This document shows, in pieces, positions 15,813-24,366 of a DNA stretch of 64,000 bases. Under the pieces are notes generated by a model, which was not told the origin of the DNA, searched no databases, and saw only the letters and a list, made by a program, of their open reading frames with translations. Origin of the DNA: Bradyrhizobium sp. U87765 SZCCT0048. GTDB taxonomy: Bacteria; Pseudomonadota; Alphaproteobacteria; Rhizobiales; Xanthobacteraceae. Both the position numbers and the translations under genes were made by a program. Each line of letters starts with the position of its first letter. Within the stretch, counting starts at the first letter, position 1. The stretch spans positions 62,001 through 126,000 of the forward strand of contig NZ_JAFCMM010000006.1 of assembly GCF_018131225.1 (NCBI RefSeq). The letters are read 5' to 3'.

Positions 15813-18595
15813 GCAAGGCTCCGAACACACCCCCGGTCATTGCCTTCGAGCTCGACGGCCACAAGGTCGAGGCGGCGATGGGCGAGACCATCTGGCAGGT
15901 CGCCAAGCGCCTGGGCACGGAGATTCCGCATCTCTGCTACTCGCCGCAGCCGGACTACCGCGCCGACGGCAACTGCCGCGCCTGCATGGTGGAGATCGAG
16001 GGCGAGCGTGTGCTGGCGGCGTCGTGCAAGCGCACCCCGGCGGTCGGCATGAAGGTGACGACCGCGAGCAAACGTGCGGTCGCCGCGCAGAAGATGGTGA
16101 TGGAGCTCCTCGTCGCCGACCAGCCGGCGCGCGAGACCGCCCATGATCCGGATTCGAAGTTCTGGCACTGGGCCGACAAGGTCGGCGTCACCGAAAGCCG
16201 ATTCCCGGCGGCGGAGCGCTGGAGCGGCGACGCCAGCCACCCGGCGATGCGGGTCAATCTCGACGCCTGCATCCAGTGCGGCCTGTGCGTGCGCGCCTGC
16301 CGCGAGGTGCAGGTCAACGACGTCATCGGCATGGCCTACCGCAACCACGACGCCAAGATCGTGTTCGACTTCGACGATCCGATGGGCGAATCCACCTGTG
16401 TCGCCTGTGGCGAATGCGTGCAGGCCTGTCCGACCGGCGCGCTGATGCCCTCCGCGCTGCTCGACGACCAGCAGACCCGTGCGGTCTATGCCGACCGCAC
16501 CGTCGACTCGCTTTGCCCGTTCTGCGGCGTCGGCTGCCAGGTGACATATCAGGTCAAGGACGAGAAGGTGATCTATGCCGAGGGTCGCGACGGACCCGCC
16601 AACCACAACCGTCTCTGCGTCAAGGGCCGCTTCGGCTTCGACTATATCCATCATCCGCACCGCCTGACCAAGCCGCTGGTGCGGCTGCCGAACGCGCCGA
16701 AGAACGCCAACGACCAGGTCGATCCGGCCAATCCCTTCACCCACTTCCGCGAGGCGACGTGGGATGAGGCGCTGGACATGGCGGCGAGGGGCCTTGTCAG
16801 AATTCACGACGAGCAGGGCGTCAAGGCGCTCGCCGGCTTTGGCTCGGCCAAGGGCTCGAATGAAGAGGCCTACCTGTTCCAGAAGCTGGTGCGCACCGGC
16901 TTCGGCTCCAACAACGTCGACCACTGCACGCGGCTGTGCCACGCGTCGTCGGTCGCGGCGCTGATGGAGGGGCTGAACTCCGGCGCGGTGTCGGCGCCGT
17001 TCGCCGCTGCCATGGACGCCGAGTTCATCCTGGTGATCGGCGCCAACCCGACGGTCAACCATCCGGTGGCGGCGACCTACATCAAGAACGCGGCCAAGCG
17101 CGGCGCGAAGCTCGTGGTCGCGGACCCGCGCCGCCAGACGTTGTCACGTCACGCCCACACGCATCTGCAGTTCAAGCCCGGCAGCGATGTCGCGATGCTC
17201 AACGCGATGCTGCACACCATCATCACCGAGGGCCTCACCGACGAGCAGTACATCGCCGGCTACACCGAAGGCTTCGATGAGCTGAAGGAGCGCATCAAGG
17301 ATTTCCCGCCGGAGAAGATGGAGGCGATCTGCGGCGTGCCCGCCGAGACGCTGAAGGAGGTCGCGCGACTCTATGCCACCTCGCGCGCCTCGATCATCTT
17401 CTGGGGCATGGGCATCAGCCAGCATGTCCACGGCACGGACAACGCGCGCTGCCTGATCGCGCTGGCGCTGACCACGGGGCAGGTGGGCCGGCCCGGCACC
17501 GGCCTGCATCCGCTGCGTGGCCAGAACAACGTGCAGGGGGCCTCCGACGCCGGTCTCATTCCGATGTTTCTTCCGGACTACCAGCCGGTCGGCCGCACCG
17601 ACCTGCGCGCGCCGTTCGAACATCTGTGGCAGCAGGAGCTCGATCCGGTGCGTGGCCTGACCGTGGTCGAGATCATGAACGCGATCCACGACGGCCAGAT
17701 CAAGGGCATGTACATCGAGGGCGAGAACCCGGCGATGTCCGACCCGGACCTGCAGCATGCGCGCGAGGCGCTCGCCATGCTCGACCATCTCGTGGTGCAG
17801 GATCTGTTCGTGACCGAGACCGCGTTCCACGCCGATGTGATCCTGCCGGCCTCGGCGTTCGCCGAGAAGGACGGCACCTTCACCAACACCGACCGCCGCG
17901 TGCAGCTCGCCCGCCAGGTGATCGAACCGCCGGGCGAGGCGCGCCAGGATCTGTGGATCATCCAGGAGATCGCCCGCCGCATGGGCCTCGACTGGCACTA
18001 TGCCGGGCCGGCCGATGTGTTCACCGAGATGACGCAGGTGATGCCGTCGCTGAAGAACATCACCTGGGACCGCCTCGTGCGCGAGGGCGCGGTGACCTAT
18101 CCGGTCGACGATCCCGACAGGCCCGGCAACGAGATCATCTTCACCACCGGTTTCCCGACCGCGACCGGCCGCGGCAAGATCGTGCCGGCGCATGTCATCC
18201 CGCCCGACGAGTTGCCCGACGCCGAGTATCCGATGGTGCTGTCGACCGGCCGCGTGCTTGAGCACTGGCACACCGGCTCGATGACCCGCCGCGCCGGCGT
18301 GCTCGACCAGATCGAGCCGGAGGCGGTGGCGTTCATGACGCCGAAGGACATGCGGCGCATGAACATCGCGCCGGGCGATTTCATTCGCCTGGAAACGCGC
18401 CGCGGCGCCGTCGAGATCAAGGTGCGCTCCGACCGCGACGTGCCCGAGAACATGGTGTTCATGCCGTTCTGCTACGCGGAGGCGGCGGCGAACCTGCTGA
18501 CCAATCCGGCGCTTGATCCGTTCGGCAAGATCCCGGAGTTCAAGTTCTGCGCGGTGCGCGCCGAACGCGTGCCGATGCGCAGCGCGGCGGAGTAG
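15809..18595 (+). CDS. fdsA: Formate dehydrogenase alpha subunit, molybdenum-dependent
   Basis: A 928-residue catalytic subunit oxidising formate to CO2. In order it has: an N-terminal [2Fe-2S] domain (CYSPQPDYRADGNCRAC ... C), two ferredoxin-like [4Fe-4S] clusters (CIQCGLCVRAC, CVACGECVQACP), the Mo-domain [4Fe-4S] (CPFCGVGC ... LCVKGRFG), and the bis-MGD active site HCTRLCHASS with Cys377 as Mo ligand, so a cysteine rather than a selenocysteine enzyme. The C-terminal molydopterin-binding domain runs to the end. Length and order match oxygen-tolerant FdsA-type enzymes. It needs Mo-bis-MGD, for which mobA, mobB and moeA homologues lie downstream. Confidence 0.95.
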   Translation: MSKAPNTPPVIAFELDGHKVEAAMGETIWQVAKRLGTEIPHLCYSPQPDYRADGNCRACMVEIEGERVLAASCKRTPAVGMKVTTASKRAVAAQKMVMELLVADQPARETAHDPDSKFWHWADKVGVTESRFPAAERWSGDASHPAMRVNLDACIQCGLCVRACREVQVNDVIGMAYRNHDAKIVFDFDDPMGESTCVACGECVQACPTGALMPSALLDDQQTRAVYADRTVDSLCPFCGVGCQVTYQVKDEKVIYAEGRDGPANHNRLCVKGRFGFDYIHHPHRLTKPLVRLPNAPKNANDQVDPANPFTHFREATWDEALDMAARGLVRIHDEQGVKALAGFGSAKGSNEEAYLFQKLVRTGFGSNNVDHCTRLCHASSVAALMEGLNSGAVSAPFAAAMDAEFILVIGANPTVNHPVAATYIKNAAKRGAKLVVADPRRQTLSRHAHTHLQFKPGSDVAMLNAMLHTIITEGLTDEQYIAGYTEGFDELKERIKDFPPEKMEAICGVPAETLKEVARLYATSRASIIFWGMGISQHVHGTDNARCLIALALTTGQVGRPGTGLHPLRGQNNVQGASDAGLIPMFLPDYQPVGRTDLRAPFEHLWQQELDPVRGLTVVEIMNAIHDGQIKGMYIEGENPAMSDPDLQHAREALAMLDHLVVQDLFVTETAFHADVILPASAFAEKDGTFTNTDRRVQLARQVIEPPGEARQDLWIIQEIARRMGLDWHYAGPADVFTEMTQVMPSLKNITWDRLVREGAVTYPVDDPDRPGNEIIFTTGFPTATGRGKIVPAHVIPPDELPDAEYPMVLSTGRVLEHWHTGSMTRRAGVLDQIEPEAVAFMTPKDMRRMNIAPGDFIRLETRRGAVEIKVRSDRDVPENMVFMPFCYAEAAANLLTNPALDPFGKIPEFKFCAVRAERVPMRSAAE

Positions 18596-18627
18596 GGGCG
18601 TCTCCTGTGCGGGTGCACGCTCTTTTT

Positions 18628-18741
18628 CCTCATCCTGAGGAGGCGCCTCGCGCCGTCTCGAAGGATGAGGCCTCCGCGGTTGCGGCCTGTTCCGGGCCTC
18701 AGGGTTCGAGACGCGCGTGCCGCGCTCCTCACCGTGAGGGG
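18628..18741. repeat. Dispersed palindromic repeat, family A
   Basis: CTCATCCTGAGGAGGCGCC ... CTCCTCACCGTGAGGGG, a further copy of the element at 1977-2090 and 2331-2448 (here inverted). It occupies the gap between the convergent fdsA and cysE-type genes. Confidence 0.78.
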
Positions 18742-18787
18742 ATGGGATGGAGTGCGTTGCAGACGATGGAGCGACAGCGGTGCCCGC

Positions 18788-18816
18788 AGCCCCGATGAGC
18801 GCAGCGATATCCGGGG
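18788..18816. repeat. Short repeat, family C
   Basis: AGCCCCGATGAGCGCAGCGA followed by TATCCGGGG. The same phrase recurs at 43309-43386 and, diverged, at 51248-51316. Confidence 0.65.
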
Positions 18817-18833
18817 CGCTGCCCGCTGCAGCT

Positions 18834-19622
18834 CTACGGCAGCGACTGGTCCATGCTTGATGCTGGCCGTACGTCGGGCGAACAGTTGACGAGGCGCGCC
18901 GGTACGCCGACCGCGGTGCAGCCGGACGGCACGTCGGACGTCACCAGCGAGCCGGCGCCGACCTTGGCGTAGTCGCCGACGTCGATGCCGCCGAGCACGA
19001 TGGCGCCCGCCGACAATAGCACGCCGTGCCCGATGCGCGGGGCGCCCGGCGCATCGGGCGCGGTGCCGACGGTCACGCCCTGCAGCATTGACAGGTCGTC
19101 GCCGATGCTGACGTCGGCGCCGATGGTGACGCCGGTGCCATGATCGATGAACGCGCCGCCGCCGATGACGGCGGAGGGATGGATGCTGACATGCAGGGCC
19201 CGCGCCGTGCGCACCGACAGTTCGCGCGCCAGCTCTCGGCGGCCTTCCAGCCACAGCCGGTGCGCGACGCGGTGGACCTGCAGCGCGAGGTAGCCCTTGA
19301 AGTGCAGCAGCACATGCAGCGGTCCCGGGCAGGCCGGGTCGCGCGCCAGCGGCGCGGCGAGATCGCGGCAGGCGGTCGCGGCCAGTGCCGGGGCGCTGCG
19401 ATAGGCCGTGTGGACGATGCGGCGGATGGTGGCGCGGTCGTCGCTGTCGCCGCCGATCGCCACCGCGATCAGCTGTGCCAGCGCGCCGCCGAGGTCATCA
19501 TGGTTGAGGATCGCCTCGTGCATCCAGGCGGCGAACGCCGGCTCGCCGCGCGCGAGCGCCTGGGCGTCGTCGCGGACGACGTCCCACAGCGAGGCGTGTT
19601 CGGCGGCCCTGGCCAGCGCCAT
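18834..19622 (-). CDS. cysE: Serine O-acetyltransferase
   Basis: A 262-residue CysE-type enzyme making O-acetylserine from serine and acetyl-CoA for cysteine synthesis. The N-terminal helical domain (LWDVVRDDAQALARGEPAFAAWMHEAILNH) is followed by a left-handed beta-helix of hexapeptide repeats (IHPSAVIGGGAFIDHGTGVTIG ... ) with the catalytic-type FIDHGTG histidine. It ends with the usual flexible tail. ATG at 19622 chosen because the family N-terminus starts there. It lies inside the molybdenum block, divergent from the MoeA-like gene; sulfur supply for molybdopterin is a possible but unproven link. Confidence 0.9.
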   Translation of the reverse strand: MALARAAEHASLWDVVRDDAQALARGEPAFAAWMHEAILNHDDLGGALAQLIAVAIGGDSDDRATIRRIVHTAYRSAPALAATACRDLAAPLARDPACPGPLHVLLHFKGYLALQVHRVAHRLWLEGRRELARELSVRTARALHVSIHPSAVIGGGAFIDHGTGVTIGADVSIGDDLSMLQGVTVGTAPDAPGAPRIGHGVLLSAGAIVLGGIDVGDYAKVGAGSLVTSDVPSGCTAVGVPARLVNCSPDVRPASSMDQSLP

Positions 19623-19851
19623 GGTCTCACGGTCTCCCGGCGGGCGAATCCCGCGGCGCGGCACCCTATCACGGCGCGGCCGCCTGCCAACGCCGTCCGC
19701 GCCGGGCTGCCTTGCGCGCGGTGGTCTTGCGCCGGCCGGTGTCGTGTGGCGCACGCCGGACGGTGCGAGGCGGCTGGACGCATGGGCCCGCGGCCAACAC
19801 AATGCAATGGTGGATTCGGCGGTAGTGTCAGGCAACGGAGCGAGGATTCGC

Positions 19852-19902
19852 ATGACCACGACGCACATCCCCACGTTCAGCCCCCGCGGCGGGGCGGCAT
19901 GA
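19852..19902 (+). CDS. Possible 16-residue leader peptide
   Basis: An ATG preceded by GCGAGG opens a 16-codon frame, MTTTHIPTFSPRGGAA, whose TGA overlaps the ATG of the following MoeA-like gene (ATGA). A short coupled frame like this could help that gene's translation. A second, similar arrangement occurs at 25924-25983. Nothing proves that it is translated. Confidence 0.35.
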   Translation: MTTTHIPTFSPRGGAA

Positions 19903-21026
19903 CCGGCGGCCAGCGCCAGGCCGCGGCGTTGACCGGCCTCGATGCCGCGCTCGCGCTGCTGCTCGCGGAACTCGCGCCCGTCGCACCGATCGACCTCGAT
20001 GTCGCCGATGCGCTCGGCAGCATCGCCGCGGCGATGCCGCCGCTCGCCGCCGCATTGCCGGCGCGCAGCATTGCCATGACCGACGGCTTTGCGCTGCGCG
20101 CGGTCGATCTCGCCGGCGCCTCGTCCTACACGCCGGTGCCGCTGTCAGCGCCGCCGGTGTGGGTCGAGGCCGGCGATGTGCTGCCCGAGGGCTGCGACTG
20201 CGTGCTCGATGCCGGCGCGATCGAACAGGCGGGGCCGCTGACGCAGGCCGTGGCGGACGCGATCCCCGGCGCCGGCGTGCGCCGGGTCGGCGAGGATCTG
20301 CCGGCCGGCGGGCACGCGCTGGTGGCAGGTCGTCGCATCGGCGTCGTCGACGAGATGATCGCGCGCCGCGCCGGCCAGGGCGAAGTCAGCGTGCGGCGGC
20401 CGCGGGTGCGCATCATCGACGTGCCCGCCACGCGCGGCAATGCCACCACCATCGGCCTCGTCGCGGCGCAGTTGCGCGGCGCCGGCGCGCAACTCGACCG
20501 CACCGTCGCCGCCGGCCGTGACGCCGCGTCCGTGAGCAAGGCGATCGCGGGCGCGGACTGCGATCTGCTGATCACCGTCGGAGGCACCGGCGCCGGCCGC
20601 AACGATGCCGCGGTTGCCGCGCTCGCGGCGCATGCCACGCTGATCCACGGCCTTGCGCTGCAGCCGGGCCGCACCGCCGCGGCCGGTCGCATCGGCACCA
20701 TGCCGGTGGTCGCGGTGCCTGGTGCGCCGGACCAGGCGCTCGCGGTGTGGTGGACGCTCGTGCAGCCGGTGCTCGACCGGCTCAGCGGCCGCTTGCCGCG
20801 CCGCGCCGCCGTCAAGCCGCTGCTTCGCAAGATCGCCTCGACCGTCGGCATGACCGATCTGGTGCTGCTGCAGGACGCGGGCGAGGGCTGGCTGCCGCTC
20901 GCCGTCGGCGACCTGCCGCTGCGAGCGCTCGCCGCCGCCGACGCCTGGCTCGCGGTGCCGGCGCACAGCGAGGGCTTTGCCACCGGCACGCCGGTCGGCG
21001 GCTCTCCCCTGCGCGAAGGCGTCTGA
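19899..21026 (+). CDS. Degenerate MoeA-like molybdopterin-binding protein
   Basis: A 375-residue protein with the MoeA domain order: N-terminal region, then MTDGFALRA in place of xVDGYAL, the domain II beta-region, and a MogA-like fold. Two signatures of active MoeA are missing. The STGDE loop is replaced by IIDVPATRGNATT and the GGxSxGxxD loop by GGTGAGRNDA. It therefore probably does not insert molybdenum in the normal way. It is followed after three bases by the MoeA-substrate-binding fusion, so the two form one operon. It may be a partner, chaperone or regulatory subunit of that protein. Distinct from the normal moeA at 24367. Confidence 0.75.
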   Translation: MTGGQRQAAALTGLDAALALLLAELAPVAPIDLDVADALGSIAAAMPPLAAALPARSIAMTDGFALRAVDLAGASSYTPVPLSAPPVWVEAGDVLPEGCDCVLDAGAIEQAGPLTQAVADAIPGAGVRRVGEDLPAGGHALVAGRRIGVVDEMIARRAGQGEVSVRRPRVRIIDVPATRGNATTIGLVAAQLRGAGAQLDRTVAAGRDAASVSKAIAGADCDLLITVGGTGAGRNDAAVAALAAHATLIHGLALQPGRTAAAGRIGTMPVVAVPGAPDQALAVWWTLVQPVLDRLSGRLPRRAAVKPLLRKIASTVGMTDLVLLQDAGEGWLPLAVGDLPLRALAAADAWLAVPAHSEGFATGTPVGGSPLREGV

Positions 21027-21029
21027 GTC

Positions 21030-22973
21030 ATGTCGAAGCCGACGTCGGAGTCCCCCGGCCGCGATCAGGACCAGTTCCTGTCCGTGCTGTCGCGCGAGGA
21101 CGCACTGGCGCGGTTCGAGGCGGCGCTGTTCCCGCGGCCGCTGCCGCGGGAGACGCGCACGCTCGCCGCCGCGCTCGGCCGGCCGCTCGCCGCGGATGTG
21201 GTCGCGCCGCGCGACGTGCCGCCGTTCGACCGCGCCAATGTCGACGGCTTCGCGGTGCGGGCGGCGGACACCGCCGCCGCCGGCGAGGCTGCGGGCGTCA
21301 CGCTTGCGCTCACCGGCGAGACCATCGCCTGCGGCGTCGCGCCTGTGCGCGCGGTGACGTCGGGAGAGGCCACCGTCATCGCCACCGGCGGCCCGGTGCC
21401 GCGTGGTGCGGACGCGGTGATCATGGTCGAGCACACCCAGCCGCACGGCGCTGATGCCATCGAGGTGCGCCGCGCCGCCACCCCCGGGCAGTTCATCGCC
21501 TATGCCGGCTCCGACATCGCCGAGCGCGAGACGCTGCTGCGTGCCGGCACGGTCATCGGCTCGCGCGAGATCGGCATGCTGGCGGCGTGCGGGATCGCGG
21601 AAGTCGACGTCGTGCGGCGGCCGCGCGTCGCGGTGCTGTCCACCGGCGACGAACTCGTGCAGCCGGGCGCGCCGCTGCGTCCTGCGGCGATCTACGACAG
21701 CAATGGCGCCATCGTCACCGCGGCGGTAATCGAGAATGGTGGCGACGCCGTCTTCCTCGGCGCGTTTCCCGACGATGCGGTGACGCTGGAAGCGGCGCTG
21801 CGCCAGGCGATTGCGGACCACGACATGGTGATCCTGTCCGGTGGCACGTCGAAGGGCGAGGGCGATCTGTCTCACCGCATCATTGGCAGCCTCGGCGCGC
21901 CGGGCATCGTTGCGCATGGCGTCGCGCTCAAGCCCGGCAAGCCGCTATGCCTTGCGGTGTGCCAGGGCACGCCGGTGGTGGTGCTGCCGGGGTTTCCGAC
22001 CTCGGCGATGTTCACCTTCCATGACATGATCGTGCCGGTGCTGCGGCGCATGGCAGGCCTGCCGCCGCGCACCGATGCGAAGGTCGACGCCACCGTGCCG
22101 GTGCGCATTGCCTCCGAGCTCGGCCGCACCGAGTTCGTGATGGTGTCGCTGGTCGCCGGCCATGAGGGGTTGATCGCCTATCCCTCGGGCAAGGGCTCCG
22201 GCGCGATCACGTCGTTCGCGCAGGCCGACGGCTTTCTCAGGATCGACGCCCTCGCCGACCACCTGCCGGCGGGAACGGCGACGCAGGTGATGCTGTTCAC
22301 GCCCCATGTGCGGGTGCCGGATCTCGTCGTGATCGGCAGCCACTGCACCGGGCTCGACATCGCCACCGCGCCACTGGCGCGCGCGGGTCTGCTGGTGCGC
22401 AGCATCGCGGTCGGCAGCCTTGGCGGCCTCGCGGCGGCCAAGCGCGGCGAATGCGATCTCGCGCCGATCCATCTCCTCGACGAGGCCAGCGACAGCTACA
22501 ACACACCGTTCCTGGCCGACGGGCTGGTGCTCGTGCCGGGCTGGCGACGCATGCAGGGCGTCGTGTTCCGGCCGGGCGATGCGCGTTTCGAAGGCCGCAC
22601 GCCGCAGGCCGCGGTGGCCTCCGCGCTCACCGACCCCGCATGCCTGATGGTCAACCGCAACCAGGGGGCTGGCACGCGCATCCTGATCGACCGCCTGCTC
22701 GGCGGCGTACGGCCGGACGGTTACTTCAACCAGCCGCGCTCGCACAACGCGGTCGCCGCCGCGGTGGCGCAGCATCGCGCCGACTGGGGCGTCACCATCG
22801 CGCCGGTGGCGAAGGCCGCGGGCCTCGGCTTCCTGCCGCTGGCGGAAGAGCATTATGACTTCGCGCTGGTCGAAGCACGGCGCGACCGTCCGGCGGTGCA
22901 GGCGTTTCTCGCGGCGCTTGCGGCGGAGCCGACGCGGCAGGCGCTGCGCGACGCCGGCTTCACGCCGGCATGA
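21030..22973 (+). CDS. MoeA fused to a substrate-binding-protein-like domain
   Basis: A 647-residue fusion. Residues about 25-425 are a complete MoeA (NVDGFAVRA, STGDELVQPG, GGTSKGEGDLSH, LPGFPTSA), the enzyme that inserts molybdate into adenylated molybdopterin. Residues about 430-647 are a PBP-like domain resembling periplasmic ligand-binding or LysR effector domains (SHCTGLDIAT ... GSLGGLAAAKRGECDLAPIHLLDE ... NRNQGAGTRILIDRLL). No signal peptide precedes it, so it is cytoplasmic. The fused domain may bind molybdate, tungstate or a cofactor precursor. Such MoeA-PBP fusions are known in annotation, but their task is unclear. Co-transcribed with the degenerate MoeA. Confidence 0.88.
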   Translation: MSKPTSESPGRDQDQFLSVLSREDALARFEAALFPRPLPRETRTLAAALGRPLAADVVAPRDVPPFDRANVDGFAVRAADTAAAGEAAGVTLALTGETIACGVAPVRAVTSGEATVIATGGPVPRGADAVIMVEHTQPHGADAIEVRRAATPGQFIAYAGSDIAERETLLRAGTVIGSREIGMLAACGIAEVDVVRRPRVAVLSTGDELVQPGAPLRPAAIYDSNGAIVTAAVIENGGDAVFLGAFPDDAVTLEAALRQAIADHDMVILSGGTSKGEGDLSHRIIGSLGAPGIVAHGVALKPGKPLCLAVCQGTPVVVLPGFPTSAMFTFHDMIVPVLRRMAGLPPRTDAKVDATVPVRIASELGRTEFVMVSLVAGHEGLIAYPSGKGSGAITSFAQADGFLRIDALADHLPAGTATQVMLFTPHVRVPDLVVIGSHCTGLDIATAPLARAGLLVRSIAVGSLGGLAAAKRGECDLAPIHLLDEASDSYNTPFLADGLVLVPGWRRMQGVVFRPGDARFEGRTPQAAVASALTDPACLMVNRNQGAGTRILIDRLLGGVRPDGYFNQPRSHNAVAAAVAQHRADWGVTIAPVAKAAGLGFLPLAEEHYDFALVEARRDRPAVQAFLAALAAEPTRQALRDAGFTPA

Positions 22974-22990
22974 GGCGTCTCATGGGCGCA

Positions 22991-23617
22991 TCAATGCCCG
23001 TCGCGGCTGGCGAGGTGCTCGGCGGCGTCGAGGTCTTCGGTGGTGTTGGCGTTGAAGAACGGGTCGAGCGGCACATCGAGCCAGTCCGCCACGGCGAGGC
23101 GGTAGCGCGCGGTGAAACGGTGCACCGCGCGGCACTCGTCGACCATCAGCGCATGGCGCAGGTCGCCGCGCAGCGACACGTTCCACAGCCCGATGGTGTG
23201 GTGGGTCTGTCCGCCGGAGGCGGCCACCGCGATCTGGGCGTTGTGCTCGCGCTGGCCGCGATGCAGCCGCGCGACGAGGTCGCGGGGAAGGAACGGGCAG
23301 TCGCCGGCGGCGCTCAGCACCCAGGTGACGCCCGGGTGGTGAGCGGCGACCCAATCGAGGCCGGCGAGAATGCCGGCGAGCGGCCCGGGAAAGTCGCCGA
23401 CGCTGTCGGCGACCACTGGCAGGTTGAAGGCCGCGAAGCGGCCGGGATCGCCGTTGGCGTTGATGACGAGGCCGTCGCACTGCGGCTCCAGCCGCGCGAT
23501 GACGCGGTCGAGGATGGTGCGGCCGCCGATGGTGCGCATCGGTTTGTCGCCGCCGCCCATGCGTCGCGCGAGTCCACCGGCGAGCACCACGCCGGGCGTT
23601 GGTGGGAAATCCGCCAT
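22991..23617 (-). CDS. mobA: Molybdenum cofactor guanylyltransferase
   Basis: A 208-residue MobA joining GMP to molybdopterin to give MGD, the form needed by the formate dehydrogenase. The nucleotide-binding start is VVLAGGLARRMGGGDKPM, followed by the LAGILAGLDW and SAAGDCPFLP motifs and a late NANTTEDLDAAE. ATG at 23617 begins this conserved sequence. It is convergent with the MoeA fusion (18-base gap) and divergent from mobB. Confidence 0.93.
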   Translation of the reverse strand: MADFPPTPGVVLAGGLARRMGGGDKPMRTIGGRTILDRVIARLEPQCDGLVINANGDPGRFAAFNLPVVADSVGDFPGPLAGILAGLDWVAAHHPGVTWVLSAAGDCPFLPRDLVARLHRGQREHNAQIAVAASGGQTHHTIGLWNVSLRGDLRHALMVDECRAVHRFTARYRLAVADWLDVPLDPFFNANTTEDLDAAEHLASRDGH

Positions 23618-23829
23618 GCAGGATTGATAGAGCGCGGCCGGCGGTCTTTGCAACGCCCTTGTGCGGCAGGACTGATCCGTCAAAAGGAGCAAGGGCGCGG
23701 GCACAGCGTGCGGGCCGGTTCGGCACCTTGTGGAACATGGTGTTATCGTGTTGCGTCGGAGGCCGGCTTGCGCCGGCGCGCCGAGCGGGCATTGTGCAAC
23801 GCGAACGGGTGGACGAGGCAGGGACCGGA

Positions 23830-24357
23830 ATGCGGCTGATCGGACTGGCAGGCTGGAGCGGCGCGGGCAAGACGACACTGCTGACGCGCCTGATTCCTCA
23901 TTTCGTCGCGCAGGGCCTGCGCGTCTCGACCATCAAGCACGCTCATCATGCTTTCGATGTCGACGTGCCCGGCAAGGACTCCTGGCAGCATCGCGAGGCG
24001 GGCGCCAGCGAGGTGCTGGTGTCGTCGGCGCGGCGCTGGGCGCTGATGCACGAGCTGCGCGGCGCCGACGAGCCGCCGCTCGCCGAACTGCTGCAGAAGA
24101 TGTCGCCGGTCGATCTCGTCATCGTCGAAGGCTTCAAGGCCGCGCCCCATCGCAAGATCGAGGTGCACCGCGCCGCCAACGGCAAGGACTGGCTGTTTCC
24201 CGGCGATGCGGCGATTGTCGGCCTTGCGACCGATGCCGCGGTCGATACGCACCTGCCGGTGGCGCACCTCGACGATATCGTTGCCATCGCAAGGCTGATC
24301 GAGCGATCGGCGATCCCGATTGCGGATGTGCTGGCCGGTCGGAGTCCGGAGCTGTAG
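23830..24357 (+). CDS. mobB: Molybdopterin-guanine dinucleotide biosynthesis adaptor MobB
   Basis: A 175-residue GTP-binding protein with P-loop GWSGAGKTTLL, the typical STIKHAHHAFDVDVPGKDSWQHREAGA segment in its first half and LVIVEGFK as the Walker B-like part. It assists MobA in MGD formation. The stop is nine bases before the moeA start, so mobB-moeA form an operon. The gap 23618-23829 holds the divergent mobA/mobB promoters. Confidence 0.92.
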   Translation: MRLIGLAGWSGAGKTTLLTRLIPHFVAQGLRVSTIKHAHHAFDVDVPGKDSWQHREAGASEVLVSSARRWALMHELRGADEPPLAELLQKMSPVDLVIVEGFKAAPHRKIEVHRAANGKDWLFPGDAAIVGLATDAAVDTHLPVAHLDDIVAIARLIERSAIPIADVLAGRSPEL

Positions 24358-24366
24358 ACTGGACGC

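Noticed and set aside
19650..19898. Possible molybdenum-cofactor riboswitch before the MoeA-like gene
   Set aside because: I looked for a conserved multi-stem leader but could not identify one by eye; an Infernal search with the Moco-II/Moco RNA model would decide.
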